This document shows, piece by piece, positions 14,900-25,369 of a stretch of DNA of 64,000 bases. The stretch spans positions 454,567-518,566 of the forward strand of contig NW_005434625.1 of NCBI RefSeq assembly GCF_000315625.1. The letters are read 5' to 3'. A model generated the notes under the pieces. It made no database searches. It was given only the letters and a program-made list of their open reading frames with translations, and had not been told where the DNA came from. A program made the translations under genes and the position numbers. Source of the DNA: Guillardia theta CCMP2712. Lineage: Eukaryota; Cryptophyceae; Pyrenomonadales; Geminigeraceae. Position 1 is the first letter of the stretch, and every line of letters begins with the position of its first letter.

Positions 14900-17505
14900 G
14901 CCTCATGTTTCATAAACCTTCAATTACAGATCTTGATCGATCTGGAGATTTGAAAATATTTCTTGATGAGTCATACTTCTGCCGGAAAATTGAAAACAAG
15001 GTGCTGTGCTCGTTCAGCACCAAGGTTTTGATCCCAATGGAAACAAGTATTCATGTCTGTACATACGTTGATTTGTTCAGTGTCCCTGCTGCCAAGATTT
15101 TCCATCAAAGTATTGCAGCATAGAGATCATTGGCTTCTCCTGCAGGCTCTCCTTTGTGAAGCTATCCATGTCACCACTGTGGAATCAACGTCAAAAGGGT
15201 CCAGGAAGGAACAGCTGCGTCTCCACCTGATCACTGAGCTTGTCACCCGCTCAACCTTTGAGCCATCGGCCTCGAACTCTCGGAAGATATATTTGCGACT
15301 TGGAAGTGAAGATCCTTCTGCGCAACTCAATCGTCAGAGAGGTACGACGTCGTTGTAGCAAGCAGCAGTAAGACGAGGAAGATAGAAAAAGAGGTTCGGA
15401 GAAACAGAGCAACGGGAAAAGGAGATGAAATCGTAGTAGAGGATGTACCAATTACTATCGGTCCTGGTCGATTCACGAGCGTTTCGTACGCAGCCACGTC
15501 GACTTCACGTGGATGAGGACAGTATCTGCGATGAGTCCAATCAGAGACGGTAAGGGGGTTTAAAGGACGGTAACCTGACCCCCTTGATAAGAAGTTTGAA
15601 AGCCTGCCAAACTTCTCAACAACGCTGCAGAACGGTTGCAGTGGAGGACAGGAAAGGGAGGATTCAACAACCTGCCAATAGATTCTCAATGCGATCCTCT
15701 GAGGCATGAAGTATGCGCGCGGGCTGGACCACAGACTTATTCCTTTCGCTGCCTTGACCGGTTTCACCTAGAACTTCCTCAGGCCCCAAAAGACTAAGTG
15801 ACGACCTCTAACCCGCAAGAAGGCATAGAATGGAGATCCGTTTTCACAGTTGGGCAGGCAAGTGACGCTGGCCAACATGACATCACACTTGTGCCAACCA
15901 GCTTCTAGTTCACATTGCAGAGTACCTCAAATCGATTGTTGGCATCATTCGAAATTGTGTCCTGTGCAGAGCGTCTTTCTGAGATTCAATGAGTCCCCTT
16001 CCAGCAAACTGAGTGACCAAAATCTTACTTTGGCTGTGCCAGGGATCAATGTGGCAGGGAGGGAACCCTCCAAACGCCATGCTCCTACAGGGAAAATCAG
16101 AACCCCAGAGCTTGGTTGAGCACTCGTTTACGGTTCATGTCAAGGAAGGGACTGACGTGAAGAGTCTTGGGCACCTTTGAGGAGTTTAGCAGAACTTTGA
16201 AACTAACGAGCAATCAAAAACTCACATTGTCTCCCTTCGGATCGAAGAGAAAAGTGACTCTTTCACCCCAGGGCTGGCAACATGGACGTCAATAACATTT
16301 GGACAGCACCAGTCGGAGTACACACAGTGTTCGTGACTTCCGCGATGCAGTTCACCAAAGTGCCATCCAAGCTGTGTGCAAAAGATGAGCCAGTAGTTAT
16401 CAGTGTAGCATCAATCAAACTTGTAGCAATAGTAAACTGTAATCGGATTTTGATGGTATCCGGCGCTTTTAGGGTTGGTGAAAAGAAGAACCTTCACAAT
16501 TAAAGGGAGGAGTGTTGTAAAGAGAAGATTGTCACAAATCATTTCGTCAGATGCAATTGAGCTTACTGGGCCATCTGTCATGGCCATCTCCCTAGCTTGA
16601 TCTGCAGACAGATGGTCTGGTGCATACAGTCAAACATAACAAACAAGAGCTACTGAAAGCAGGTTGACCTCCTTGGAACTGAGTGCAGCTATCCAGAGGA
16701 ATGATATAGAAGTTGACATGGTAATCAAAGTTGTTTCTGAATTTCCGTCACTCATTTTCAGTGTGATCTTACAGGGAGGTAGGGGCGTACATCGCTTGCT
16801 CTTTCCGCCTGTGGCTGACAACCCCCTTCAGTACAGCAACTTCGCCTTCTTTCACGATGACGGGGCTCTCATTCTCCTGCTTTTGTTTATCCCCTGGCCT
16901 GGAGGTAGAGAAAGAGAATCAGGGAATAAACAGATGACATGACATCGTCAAAGATGCCTCTTTGCCGCAGGCACCGTGAAGAAGAACCCATCTATAAACT
17001 GGCAGAAGGACTCAGCAATGGCTGAATAGGTCAGGCAATACCTCAATGATGGTTAAGACCGGAAAGATTATCAGGCTTGTTACAATAAGCCATCCAGTCG
17101 ATATCATCCCCTCAGTTTTGAAGGTGTAGTGTATCTTAGAAGCAAGCAAATCAAGAGCCTCCTTGAAGGTCGCAAGAGAAGGATACCTGTATCCCGAAGA
17201 AAAGAAGGAGTCCCAACACCAAGATGGCTATTGGTGCTAACAATGTATATATCAGGAGCGTCTGCAGAGAGAACTTAGTGAGGATATAAATGAATTCGGG
17301 CGATAATTCGCGAGCATTAGGATCGGGCGTAAGCTTCCGAGAAGTGCAGAACCTCCAAAGGACACGAGGAAAGAATTTTGATGGGCTCAGCCTGAGCATG
17401 GCCTACCTGAAGGACAAGAGGGAGTAGGAGCAGCAGCATTCTCGAGCACAAGATCAGCAGAGCTGCCATGATGAGCAGCAAAGGCCGCGACGACGGCATC
17501 GCCAT
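14900..17505 (-). CDS. Unresolved multi-exon membrane protein
   Basis: A spliced minus-strand gene is likely. ATG 17505 opens a strong hydrophobic leader (LLLIMAALLILC to LLLLLPLVLQ). Further exons read SPSKFFPRVLWRFCTSRKL plus a transmembrane helix (LLIYTLLAPIAILVLGLLLF, about 17200), EGMISTGWLIVTSLIIFPVL (about 17075) and ESPVIVKEGEVAVLKGVVSH (about 16850). Less certain pieces lie near 16260-16440 (DGTLVNCIAEVTNTVC) and 15130-15450. The join between the leader and the second piece needs a frame change with no convincing intron. I could not fix the 3' end or name a family; a secreted or plasma-membrane protein with several helices is the safe reading. Confidence 0.35.
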
Positions 17506-17514
17506 CCCCACAAC

Positions 17515-17830
17515 CCTTTTGTTGAGTCTTTACTCAAAGTTTTAAGGTAAAAATCAGTACGAGATGTTGAGAATACGACCCTCCTTATAAGGACCGCCCG
17601 TTGCGGACACGTAACGGCGCCCCCTTCGGAGAAACAAAAAGAGACCATTGTTCTTGTAAAAAGAAAAAAGAGCTAAAAAAAGGGTTGCAAGTTTAGGGGG
17701 TAGGGGTGATCAGATGTTCGCATCAAATACGGTGGTGGGTAATATATGAGCACCCCTTATAAGATGCTGAAAGTTGGGGTCCTGACAGGGTGGGTGACCA
17801 CGGAATGCCAGGTCCGGTGCGCCAACCAGT
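17515..17830. promoter_or_regulatory. Divergent spacer with ACTCAAAGTT motif and GGGGTA words
   Basis: Starts 10-20 nt upstream of the minus-strand membrane-protein ATG with GAGTCTTTACTCAAAGTTTTAAGGT and AAAATCAGTACGA, nearly the same words as near 33056. It continues with GGGGGTAGGGGTGATC (about 17696). It is the one spacer that carries both recurrent motif classes. The plus-strand Crypton-like gene begins at 18071; bases 17831-18070 are open in frame but lack an ATG. Confidence 0.45.
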
Positions 17831-18070
17831 AGTGCCTGGGGTGGTTGATTGCGCGCCATTTTGCACAGCAATGCAGCCCTCTGTCTCCTCACGCTGAAAC
17901 GTCAGGTCACCTCATCTCATCTCAGCCTGTGTACCTCTCTCCTCTCCCGCAACTTCTCCTTGCCTCCCTTCGTACTTGCGCCAAGTAGCTTCGTTCACTT
18001 TACAGCCAACAGAATCTCATTGCAGCTTCTAGGTTTGCCTTTGCCCACTACTGCCACGGTAGAGGGGAAT

Positions 18071-20494
18071 ATGTCATCAGAGGATAGGAAGATATGTTTG
18101 TTTGGGGCTGATTGCAAGTTGCGGGGAATAAGGGATGCTGAGTTGAAGGTTTGTCGAGGTTGCGACAAGCCGTTCCATCATTTATGCGCCTTCGAACTGG
18201 CTAGCTGCGACGAAGGGAATTCTTGCGGAACATGTGAGAAAGGGAAGAAAGTTGGGGGCAGCAGTAGGCCGCAGAAAAGACCACGTCAAAGCGAAGGTCC
18301 AACGGCAATCAACATGGCGGAGTATCGAGCGTTGTGCAACTTTCTCAGACAGATTAAACCTCGTAGGGGTAGCACAGAGGCAGGAGACTCATGGATATTT
18401 GGTTGGGTGTGCACCAACCTTATGTGGAACCTGGTTTGCCGGAGTGAGTCGTTGGACATCCTTCATCTGGAACATATTTCGTGGGAAGATGATGCCATGA
18501 AAGTGGTGCTGCATCGCACTAAACCCGGCAAAGCAAGAAATCACTCCGACTCATCAAGTTCACAAGTTAAACACGTTTTTGCTGCACCGGAGAGCCCTGA
18601 AATATGCCCGATTCTGATCCTGGGACTGTACACCTTCGCATCGAGAGGAATATGCATGTCAGAGCAGGGCAGCAAGCTTTTCATTGGGAGGGATCAGAGA
18701 CATCGGTTTCAACAGCTTCTACAAAGGGTAGTGCGAGAAGAACATCCAGGCAACTTTGGGATCTCAGGGACGAAATCCCTCAGGAATGGAGGCATGTCGC
18801 ATCTACTGGATATGATGGACGGACCAGGTATGATGTTTCATCATGTTTCAATGAAGCAAACCGATGATTGGACCTGCACCAGGAGCTCCAACTGTATACG
18901 TCAGAGCAAATGGCAGGATAGGTAGGACCATTGCCGATTGAACGTTAAGATTCTCAAATTGATGAAATTGTCAGGAGATATACAGGATCGATTCGTTTTG
19001 AGAGGAACCGATGGTGACAAGTTTGCGGGAAGAATTCTGGCGGGGAACGATAGCACAAGTGCTAAGTTTGGTGTGCTGCCTCCGCACTTCACACGGGAGG
19101 GATTGAGGCAAATCCAGTCGATAGGATGGGAGCGTTTCATCGATGGATACCATGAATTTCCAGCCGGGTTTCAGAAATGTACTGAATTCTTCCTCGCCAG
19201 TATTCTGTATCATCTGCCTACGCTGCAAAAGTGGTATCCTGGCAACGATCATTTCATATGGGGGATGCCAATGTTTGGGGTCTTTGGAGCTGACACGATG
19301 CGAAGGCTCATGTTACTCCGACAAGAAGTCGTCGTTCCCATGCACAGATGTACAGAATGTGGAATGAAAGCCAGCGGTACGCCTTCCAAAACTGACATTC
19401 TGAGGGAACTTGGTGAGATGCGAGAGGAGATTCGGGAGCATATGACGGGTCGGGCAATTCCATTCACAGTATTCCGAAGTGCGGATCCAGCTGAAGTGGC
19501 AGCACAACCGCTGGAGCTATCGTCCGAGAGTAGTTCAAGCCATATTCCAGAGGCTAGCGGTATGCGATCTGAAGGTGTCTCAAGACCTGTATTGCGGGAA
19601 GCACAGGAAGGACTTACTGGTCTGAGCACCACAGAGATGTGGACCAACATGATGTCTACTTTGAAGGAGTATATGAAGGAGTATATGAAGGAGCTGGTAC
19701 AGTCAGAAACGGAGCGTATGAGGCAGGTGATACGGGAAGAGTTGATGCAGGTACTGGGTACAACAACTCTCTCTCGGGCGCAAGGTGGTAGGGTGCGCGA
19801 TGACGATGGGCAAGCGGGTGGAGATGGCGAGCGCTTTGAACCAACAGATGGAGACAATGCGGCGGATGATGTGATTCATGATGAAGATTCCAACCAGCCT
19901 GTTGAGAATGGATGTGCTGCAGTGTGTGACGAGAGCGGAATGGAGGTAGGGGGAGACGATTTCTATTGGGAAGGAGAAGTCGACGGGTTACGTAAGCACA
20001 TGGTCCCGAGCAACTTTAAGTTCCCTCTGCGAGTGCCGACAAGAAGCATGTTCATGTGGTGGAATATAGGGCAAGATATAGTTGATGAGCACGGACAAGT
20101 CAAGAGGATCCGTCCTTTGAAACACCTGAGGAAACCATGCTTTGCTGCAGACATAAATGACTACAACACAAAAAGGAACATCAACAAAGCGAGAGTGGTG
20201 ATGAATGAAATTGAGAAGAACTGCCGTGAACGGGGAGTTCTTGGTGAATCGGAAGAGATCATGCCGCACAATCTGGTGGAATGTTACAGAACAGGATTTC
20301 GTGACTTGGTTGAGACCGTGTACGGCAAGGATGCATGGGTGGACCATGGGGCACGCAAGCATTTTAGTGGATATTCATACATTACCTACTACAAGAACCT
20401 GGGAATCATTCGAAGAGGCAATACGGGTGCTCAACAGTCACAGGCTGACAGCTCAGCGGCAAGCTATGCGGCGATGCTTTTAACGAATGTGTAG
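18071..20494 (+). CDS. Crypton-type tyrosine-recombinase-like protein
   Basis: Exons 18071-18827, 18883-18921 and 18975-20494 give 771 residues. The two introns (55 and 53 nt) remove every stop between the two long open frames. Domains in order: a Cys/His zinc finger (CxxC, HHLC and CGTC within residues about 10-60); a tyrosine-recombinase-like core with an Arg (WNLVCRSESLD), a Lys (TKPGKAR) and TKSLRNGGMSH in place of the HxxR box; the family tail DGDKFAGRILAG to VLPPHF; an acidic linker with a coiled coil; and a C-terminal GCR1_C-like DNA-binding region (RSMFMWWNIGQDI to RPLKHLRK). Cryptons are DNA transposons using such enzymes. Where I expect the nucleophilic Tyr (QDRY) this protein has Phe (QDRF), so it may be inactive or domesticated. 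No terminal repeats or target duplications were recognised. Confidence 0.7.
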
Positions 20495-20499
20495 TAGCC

Positions 20500-20820
20500 T
20501 CCGTTACCTCCGAGTCGAACTTGCCAACTTGATTGAATAAATTAAACAGGCTCGGAAGATCCACAAACTTGAAAGCCTTCTGAACTTGAATCTTTACTCG
20601 GCTCCGAAACTTGAATAAGCTGGCCCGGCACTTCCGGCCTGGGCCGCCGGGCCAAAGTCGTGCCGGTAGGTTCACTATCGGGGTGCCCGAAATAGCTCGG
20701 GCTAGCAGCGATGGCGAGACCTGACGCTTTCGTCGCTCATGTCGTCAGGTTAGTCGGTCGGGATCACTGGGACTGCATCCCGAGTCCCATGGGAGCGTCA
20801 TGAGTAGCTGAGCAACTGAC
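20500..20820. repeat. CTTTACTC word with G+C-rich block
   Basis: A run of related words (ACTTGATTGAAT, GAACTTGAATCTTTACTCGG, AACTTGAATAAG) followed by GGCCCGGCACTTCCGGCC and GGGCCGCCGGGCC. It is a looser version of the composite at 2735. It ends just upstream of the FG-repeat gene start at 20821, so it may be that gene's 5' region. Confidence 0.4.
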
Positions 20821-22197
20821 ATGCCATGTTGGTTCAGGGCAAACAAGTCCGCGAGCTACAGAGCAAGGGTAAGACTTGTTGAGCAGTCCTGGGAGTTCCT
20901 TGGTGTGATGCGTGTGCATAGATTGCTGCTGTGGCCTCCTTCTTGTGCCTTCTGATTGCTGCGGTTTCCTTCACACGGAGAGAAGGATCAGCAACCGAGT
21001 TGGGCATGGGATCCGATGAGGTGTGTGCTCGCTTACCTCGAAATTCACTTGATTCACTTTGTCAAACAGAAGGTCAAAGGATGGGAGGATGGAATGTTTC
21101 CAGCGGTATATTTGCATGTGCCTTGTATCTCTTTCCCAAATCTGATCCGAACTCAGAATGCCAAGTTCCCTGCTGGCTACAACTTCGGCAACAACAATGG
21201 TACCCTTCTGCCATAGCGATAGAGGTGGCAACGTTGTTGCTTACCCAAGTACTAGTCTTCGGCAAGAACGATGAATTTGGAGCTGGCGACACGTTTGGAA
21301 ACGACAACGTGTTCGGAAAGGTCTGACAAGAGAGCATCTAGTCAGTTGCTAACGTACAGCTGTAATCAGGGCGACACATTCAGAGCTGGGTCACAGTTTC
21401 AAGACAGGAATTTCTTCGGCTCCCACGTGAAATTTGGGCCGGTAGGACTGCAAAGTGATCGAAATCGAAGTGCTCATGCTGGGCAGGGATCCTCTTTGGG
21501 CGACAAAGAGACCATCGGCGGCTACTCGCAATTCGGTGACGGGGACCAAATAGGTGCTTGTTGATCCTGAGGGTTCGAACGATCTTGTTCATGACCTCAC
21601 CTCCATCAGGGAGCAACAACCTTTTCGGACGAAGGATCACTTTCGGCAAGAGAATGAGTGCGTGCCGCGGATCCTGCGAAACTCTGTGATGCTGACGGAC
21701 AATCTGTCGACCAGACATTGGGAATCGCAACGAGTTCGGCCCTCACTCTGAGTTTGGAAGAAGGACTGCCTTCGGTCACGAGAATCAATATGGAGCTCAC
21801 ACGACCTTTGGCGCATACTCTTCGTAAGACCGTGCTCGTGAACACGGCCCATGGTGATGTTGAGTCCTCAGGTTTGGAAAGCATGAGCAGTTTGGAGACG
21901 ACACCGTTTGGGCCCCGAAGCATCAAACCTTGCAAGGAAAGGACATGTTTGGTCATGACAACTGGGGGCTAAACGAAGATGAGCTGCCAAAGAGTGACAA
22001 GGAGACTTGGAAAGCAGTCAATGTGCGGAGATCATGGTCAAGTGAGACCCTGTTCTGACTTCATTCATCTTGCACAGGATCCGGATTTCATTCCAGAGAA
22101 TGACAAGGTTGCAAAGGCTATCTCCCTGAGATCAGCGCAAGGTAGCGATGCACAAGACAAGAAGTATGCTCAATTACAGCTGGTCCACCTTGACTAA
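20821..22197 (+). CDS. Secreted FG-hexapeptide-like repeat protein, copy 1
   Basis: Multi-exon gene (introns 48-57 nt). Exon 1, 20821-20868, gives MPCWFRANKSASYRAR. Exon 2, 20922-21020, gives a signal-anchor helix (AAVASFLCLLIAAVSF). Then come WEDGMFPA and FPAGYNFG, and a long array with Phe-Gly every five or six residues: FGKNDEFGAGDTFGNDNVFG, FQDRNFFGSHVKFG, NRNEFGPHSEFGRRTAFG. It ends MFGHDNWGLNEDELPKSDKE plus a charged tail, stop 22195-22197. Such spacing with small and turn residues suggests a left-handed beta-helix or other solenoid; this is inference and I know no named family. It is clearly paralogous to the minus-strand gene at 26966-28288, which has the same anchor, WEDGM block, array and WGL/LPKSDKE end. 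The N-terminal helix suggests an extracellular or endomembrane location. Confidence 0.75.
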
Positions 22198-22563
22198 AAG
22201 GATGACCCCAGGACTCGTTCTTCCACCAAACAGAACTCTTTGTTGAATACGATTTCAGCAGCAAACCGGGAAGCCCAGAAAGTTGACATGGCGCTGGGCA
22301 GGTGAGATGATCCAGAACTGGATGGTCAGTAGAGGATTTAAGAGCTTTTCACAGGATTTCCCAATCTATCTCAAGGAGACATGCAAAGTAGAGCACCTCT
22401 GCCGATCAGAAATCATTGTGGAGGATGACGCTCATATAGTTTTTTGAGTCTTTACAATGATTATGTACATGAGCGAGTTGAAGATTCTAGCCTCTATCTA
22501 CTGCCTGCCCTTCATGCTGGAGGCATTACGAGCGGTATGCACGTGCAGACGGCAGGATCAGGA

Positions 22564-23385
22564 TCAACGCCTCTTGATCGCGGTGGGAGGAGGGACCTCC
22601 TTGGCTCCATGGCTGAGGAAATGCAGGAGCCAAGAGTCGCGCGATTTCTGATCAGCGCAGACCAGATATGCAGCTGAAGACCATCGGTCGTGAGCTAGCT
22701 TTGACGAGCTCTCGAGACTCTTCACAAAAAGAACTTGTGGACGAAATCGAAGTCCGCGGACAGAGCATTCTGAGCAGTGTAAAGAAGCTATCTTCTTGTG
22801 GTCCTCGGAGTAGATTGAGAATGTGCCATCATGGCGGATGGAACAGCTGACTTGCTTGTTCGTGGGCTTTTCCATGCTTGTCCGAAGCTGAAGCATTTGA
22901 CAGAATTCCTCTTCTTGATCCTTTAGATGAGAAACCCCCTTTCGATACTGCTTGCGCGTTGCATGAAGTCTTGGGGCTGGTGTGGGGGAGGACGTCGACC
23001 GTGCAGCAAGGGACGTCTGAACGTTTTCCGTCTTCACTTCGTGATTCGAGTTGAGAACTTTAGGAGGATGATCTGGCTTGAAGACGAAATTCGGGTAGTT
23101 GCGTGGAGAGGTCTGGGGAGAGCTGTATCCCAACAACACGCGCTGGATTTCCTCTCTCATCTTCTGCAAGGAGTCGGAACCCTCGTCACACGTGTCGTGC
23201 TGGATAGATTCATCATTGTAAGCACTCCTTTTGAAGCAATCAGGCCATTCCTCCTCGTCGCCTTCTTCAATTCTAGCCAAGGATGCGAGGGAAAGGTCAA
23301 CGTCCTTGTGCTTGTCCTCGTCGGGACGAGGTGGCTTCGCACTCCTGAGAGAAACTTCTTCCTTGTTCATTCGGCCAGAGGTCAT
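22564..23385 (-). CDS. Protein with C-terminal PH-like domain
   Basis: Single exon, 273 residues from ATG 23385 (MTSGRMNKEEV). The frame is open further upstream without a better ATG. The first 170 residues are charged, low-complexity and probably disordered. The last 100 (from about SCSIRHDGTFSIYS through VRGLRFRPQVLFV to QKSRDSWLLHFL) have the strand pattern and the closing Trp helix of a pleckstrin-homology fold, which would bind phosphoinositides or proteins at membranes. Sequence identity to known PH families is not obvious by eye. It lies between the two FG-repeat paralogs. Confidence 0.5.
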   Translation of the reverse strand: MTSGRMNKEEVSLRSAKPPRPDEDKHKDVDLSLASLARIEEGDEEEWPDCFKRSAYNDESIQHDTCDEGSDSLQKMREEIQRVLLGYSSPQTSPRNYPNFVFKPDHPPKVLNSNHEVKTENVQTSLAARSTSSPTPAPRLHATRKQYRKGVSHLKDQEEEFCQMLQLRTSMEKPTNKQVSCSIRHDGTFSIYSEDHKKIASLHCSECSVRGLRFRPQVLFVKSLESSSKLAHDRWSSAAYLVCADQKSRDSWLLHFLSHGAKEVPPPTAIKRR

Positions 23386-23439
23386 GGCGTTTGATTTTGG
23401 TGAGCAGCAAATGCTAGCAAGCGAGCTTGCAATTATCCT

Positions 23440-23708
23440 ATCCGGAAAGTGCAATATCTTGATGAGTTGGCAGGGTGGTTGCGAGAACAATTGATCACAC
23501 GACAGGAAGCTGTGATCGCAGCGGAACAAGAGAAAGTTGGCAAGAAGAATTCAGCGATGAAGACAACTGGAATAAACCAGGAGACAATGAATACTGGAGA
23601 GGGAGGGAGGGGTCGAGGAGGAAGGGGAAGACGAAGATAGACCGGGGAGGGAAAGCCAGGAAACGGAAGGCGCAGTTCTGTGAAGGAAACCACAAGGGAA
23701 AGCGATAA
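23440..23708 (+). other. Short open frames, possible exon, unassigned
   Basis: Two overlapping plus-strand frames look partly coding: QYLDELAGWLREQLITRQEA with a coiled-coil feel, and SDEDNWNKPGDNEYWRGRE followed by a Lys/Arg-rich tail. Neither has a convincing ATG or splice partner. It could be a terminal exon or a decayed fragment. Bases 23710-24060 carry GGGGTACTACCC words and no gene that I can support. Confidence 0.2.
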
Positions 23709-24060
23709 AAACACGGCTGGGGAAGTGTGTGGTAATGAGGCGGATATCCACTACCCCTCCTTTCCTGAGAGATGATGTGGGATAGGTTGGGGTACTACCC
23801 AAGTTTGTTGTGGAACAAAAATTTGGATATTTCCAAACCCTGTAAGGCCCCCACCCAGACTGTCAGCGGTTCCCCGAAATTGCATCTTATCATCGCATGC
23901 AGCCATCTTGAGTGTGCAATTGCTGACGCTAAGATTATCTGGAGATTTCTACCTGTCAGCATTGCTTATACCAATACCAGCAAGAGGTCTGAAAAATTGT
24001 CTTTTTAGAAAATGATGACACTAAGATGGTAAAGCAGGCACAGCCCTTACAGCAACGGTG

Positions 24061-24990
24061 TAATCATCCGGCCATGACCACGCGGGCACTGCCTAACGGC
24101 ACCTGCAATCCACTGCCGTACTGTGAGTCATTACTGCCGAAGTCCGAGTCCGCCGCGGCGCGCCGGGCTGCCATCAAGCTGAGCCTCGGAGGCTGAGCCA
24201 ACTTAGCCAACGGACTGTCGGACGGTCCCGTCACGGCAGAGTCCGGTCGACCCTCCGCCGGACTCGGGGATCGGACTCAGTCCGGAGCACTGCGGCAGCC
24301 GCGGCGCGGCACGGCGGGCGCCAATCTGATCCCAACGGTTCGGATCGTGCCCAGTGCCAGCGCCGCCGCCGCGCGCCGCGCGCCGCGCCGCGGCGGCGCG
24401 GCGGCGACGCCATCATGGCATGAGTATGACTCGATGATGCCACGACGGTCGCCGATGCGCGCCGCCCCGGGCCGCCCCGGGCCTGGCGCCCATCACCGGC
24501 GCCGCCGGTCCGACTGACTCGGACTCAACGGTCGCGCCGCCGCCGGGCCGGGTGTCGAACGGTACGGTCGGTGAGCCTCGGCGGGCGCGACGACCGGCGG
24601 CCGCCCGGCGGCAACCTGGTGTCCGCACTGCGGCATGATCCGATGATCGGTGATCGGACCCGGTGCCACGGTGACCGACCGTCGGCCCGGGCCCACGCCG
24701 CGCCGCGCGGCCAAGCCAAGTTGCGGCCGGGCCAGTGTGCCTAACTGATCAGTTTGCGGATGCCACTTCTGAGAGTCCGACTGACGGACCGTGTACTAGA
24801 GTGGCACCGTGTGAGTGCCGCACTGCGGCAGCAAGCCTTGCCACGGACTCCCGGCCGCGGTGACCGTGACTCAAACTTCGGCGGCCCGCCGGGAAGGCGC
24901 TCAGCGCGGCGCCGGCTCAGTGCCCGGGCCGCTGCCCGGCGCTCACCGGGCCGGTGACCCGGTGACCGGGCCGCCAAATCACACCTGGCG
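24061..24990. repeat. Long G+C-rich low-complexity block
   Basis: About 900 nt of very high G+C made from a small vocabulary: GCCGCCGGCG, GGCCCGGGCC, CGGACTC/GAGTCCG, ACTGACTCGGACTCAA. Several open frames cross it but all have shadow composition. The same words appear in shorter form at 2783-3060, 28500-28880 and 40715-40800. It lies between a minus-strand PH gene and the plus-strand EF-hand gene. Bases 24991-25369 hold a CTCCCT run (25220-25275) and otherwise nothing I recognise. Confidence 0.6.
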
Positions 24991-25369
24991 GTCCGTTGGG
25001 TGGAGATGGTACCGGGGAGGGGAAGTGAAGCAGGTGATGATGGGGAGGCGCAGGTGAGGAGGAAGTAAGCAGGGAGGACGAGGTACCACATCGAACATAT
25101 CGCTATGGGATCGCTTACATACGTCAACGCTGAGTATTGGGAGATCCGGGGGGGTCGGGGCTTGCAACATCTAGACGTGGAGAAACGATGGCAGGTGGTC
25201 CTCGCTCACTTGTCAGCCCTCCCTTCCCTCTCTCCCTCCCCCTCTCCCTCTCCCTCCCCGTCTCCCTCTCCCCCTGAGTTTATCTGCAACGCAGGCTGCA
25301 AGAATCCTCCCGGATCGATCAGGCGCTGGCCCAGAAGGATTCTCCGTTCCTGATTGCCCTCTCGCAAGG

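Noticed and set aside
24231-25127. Several Arg/Pro/Ala-rich ORFs in the G+C block
   Set aside because: All six frames are open because stops are rare at this composition; no splice structure or family match.
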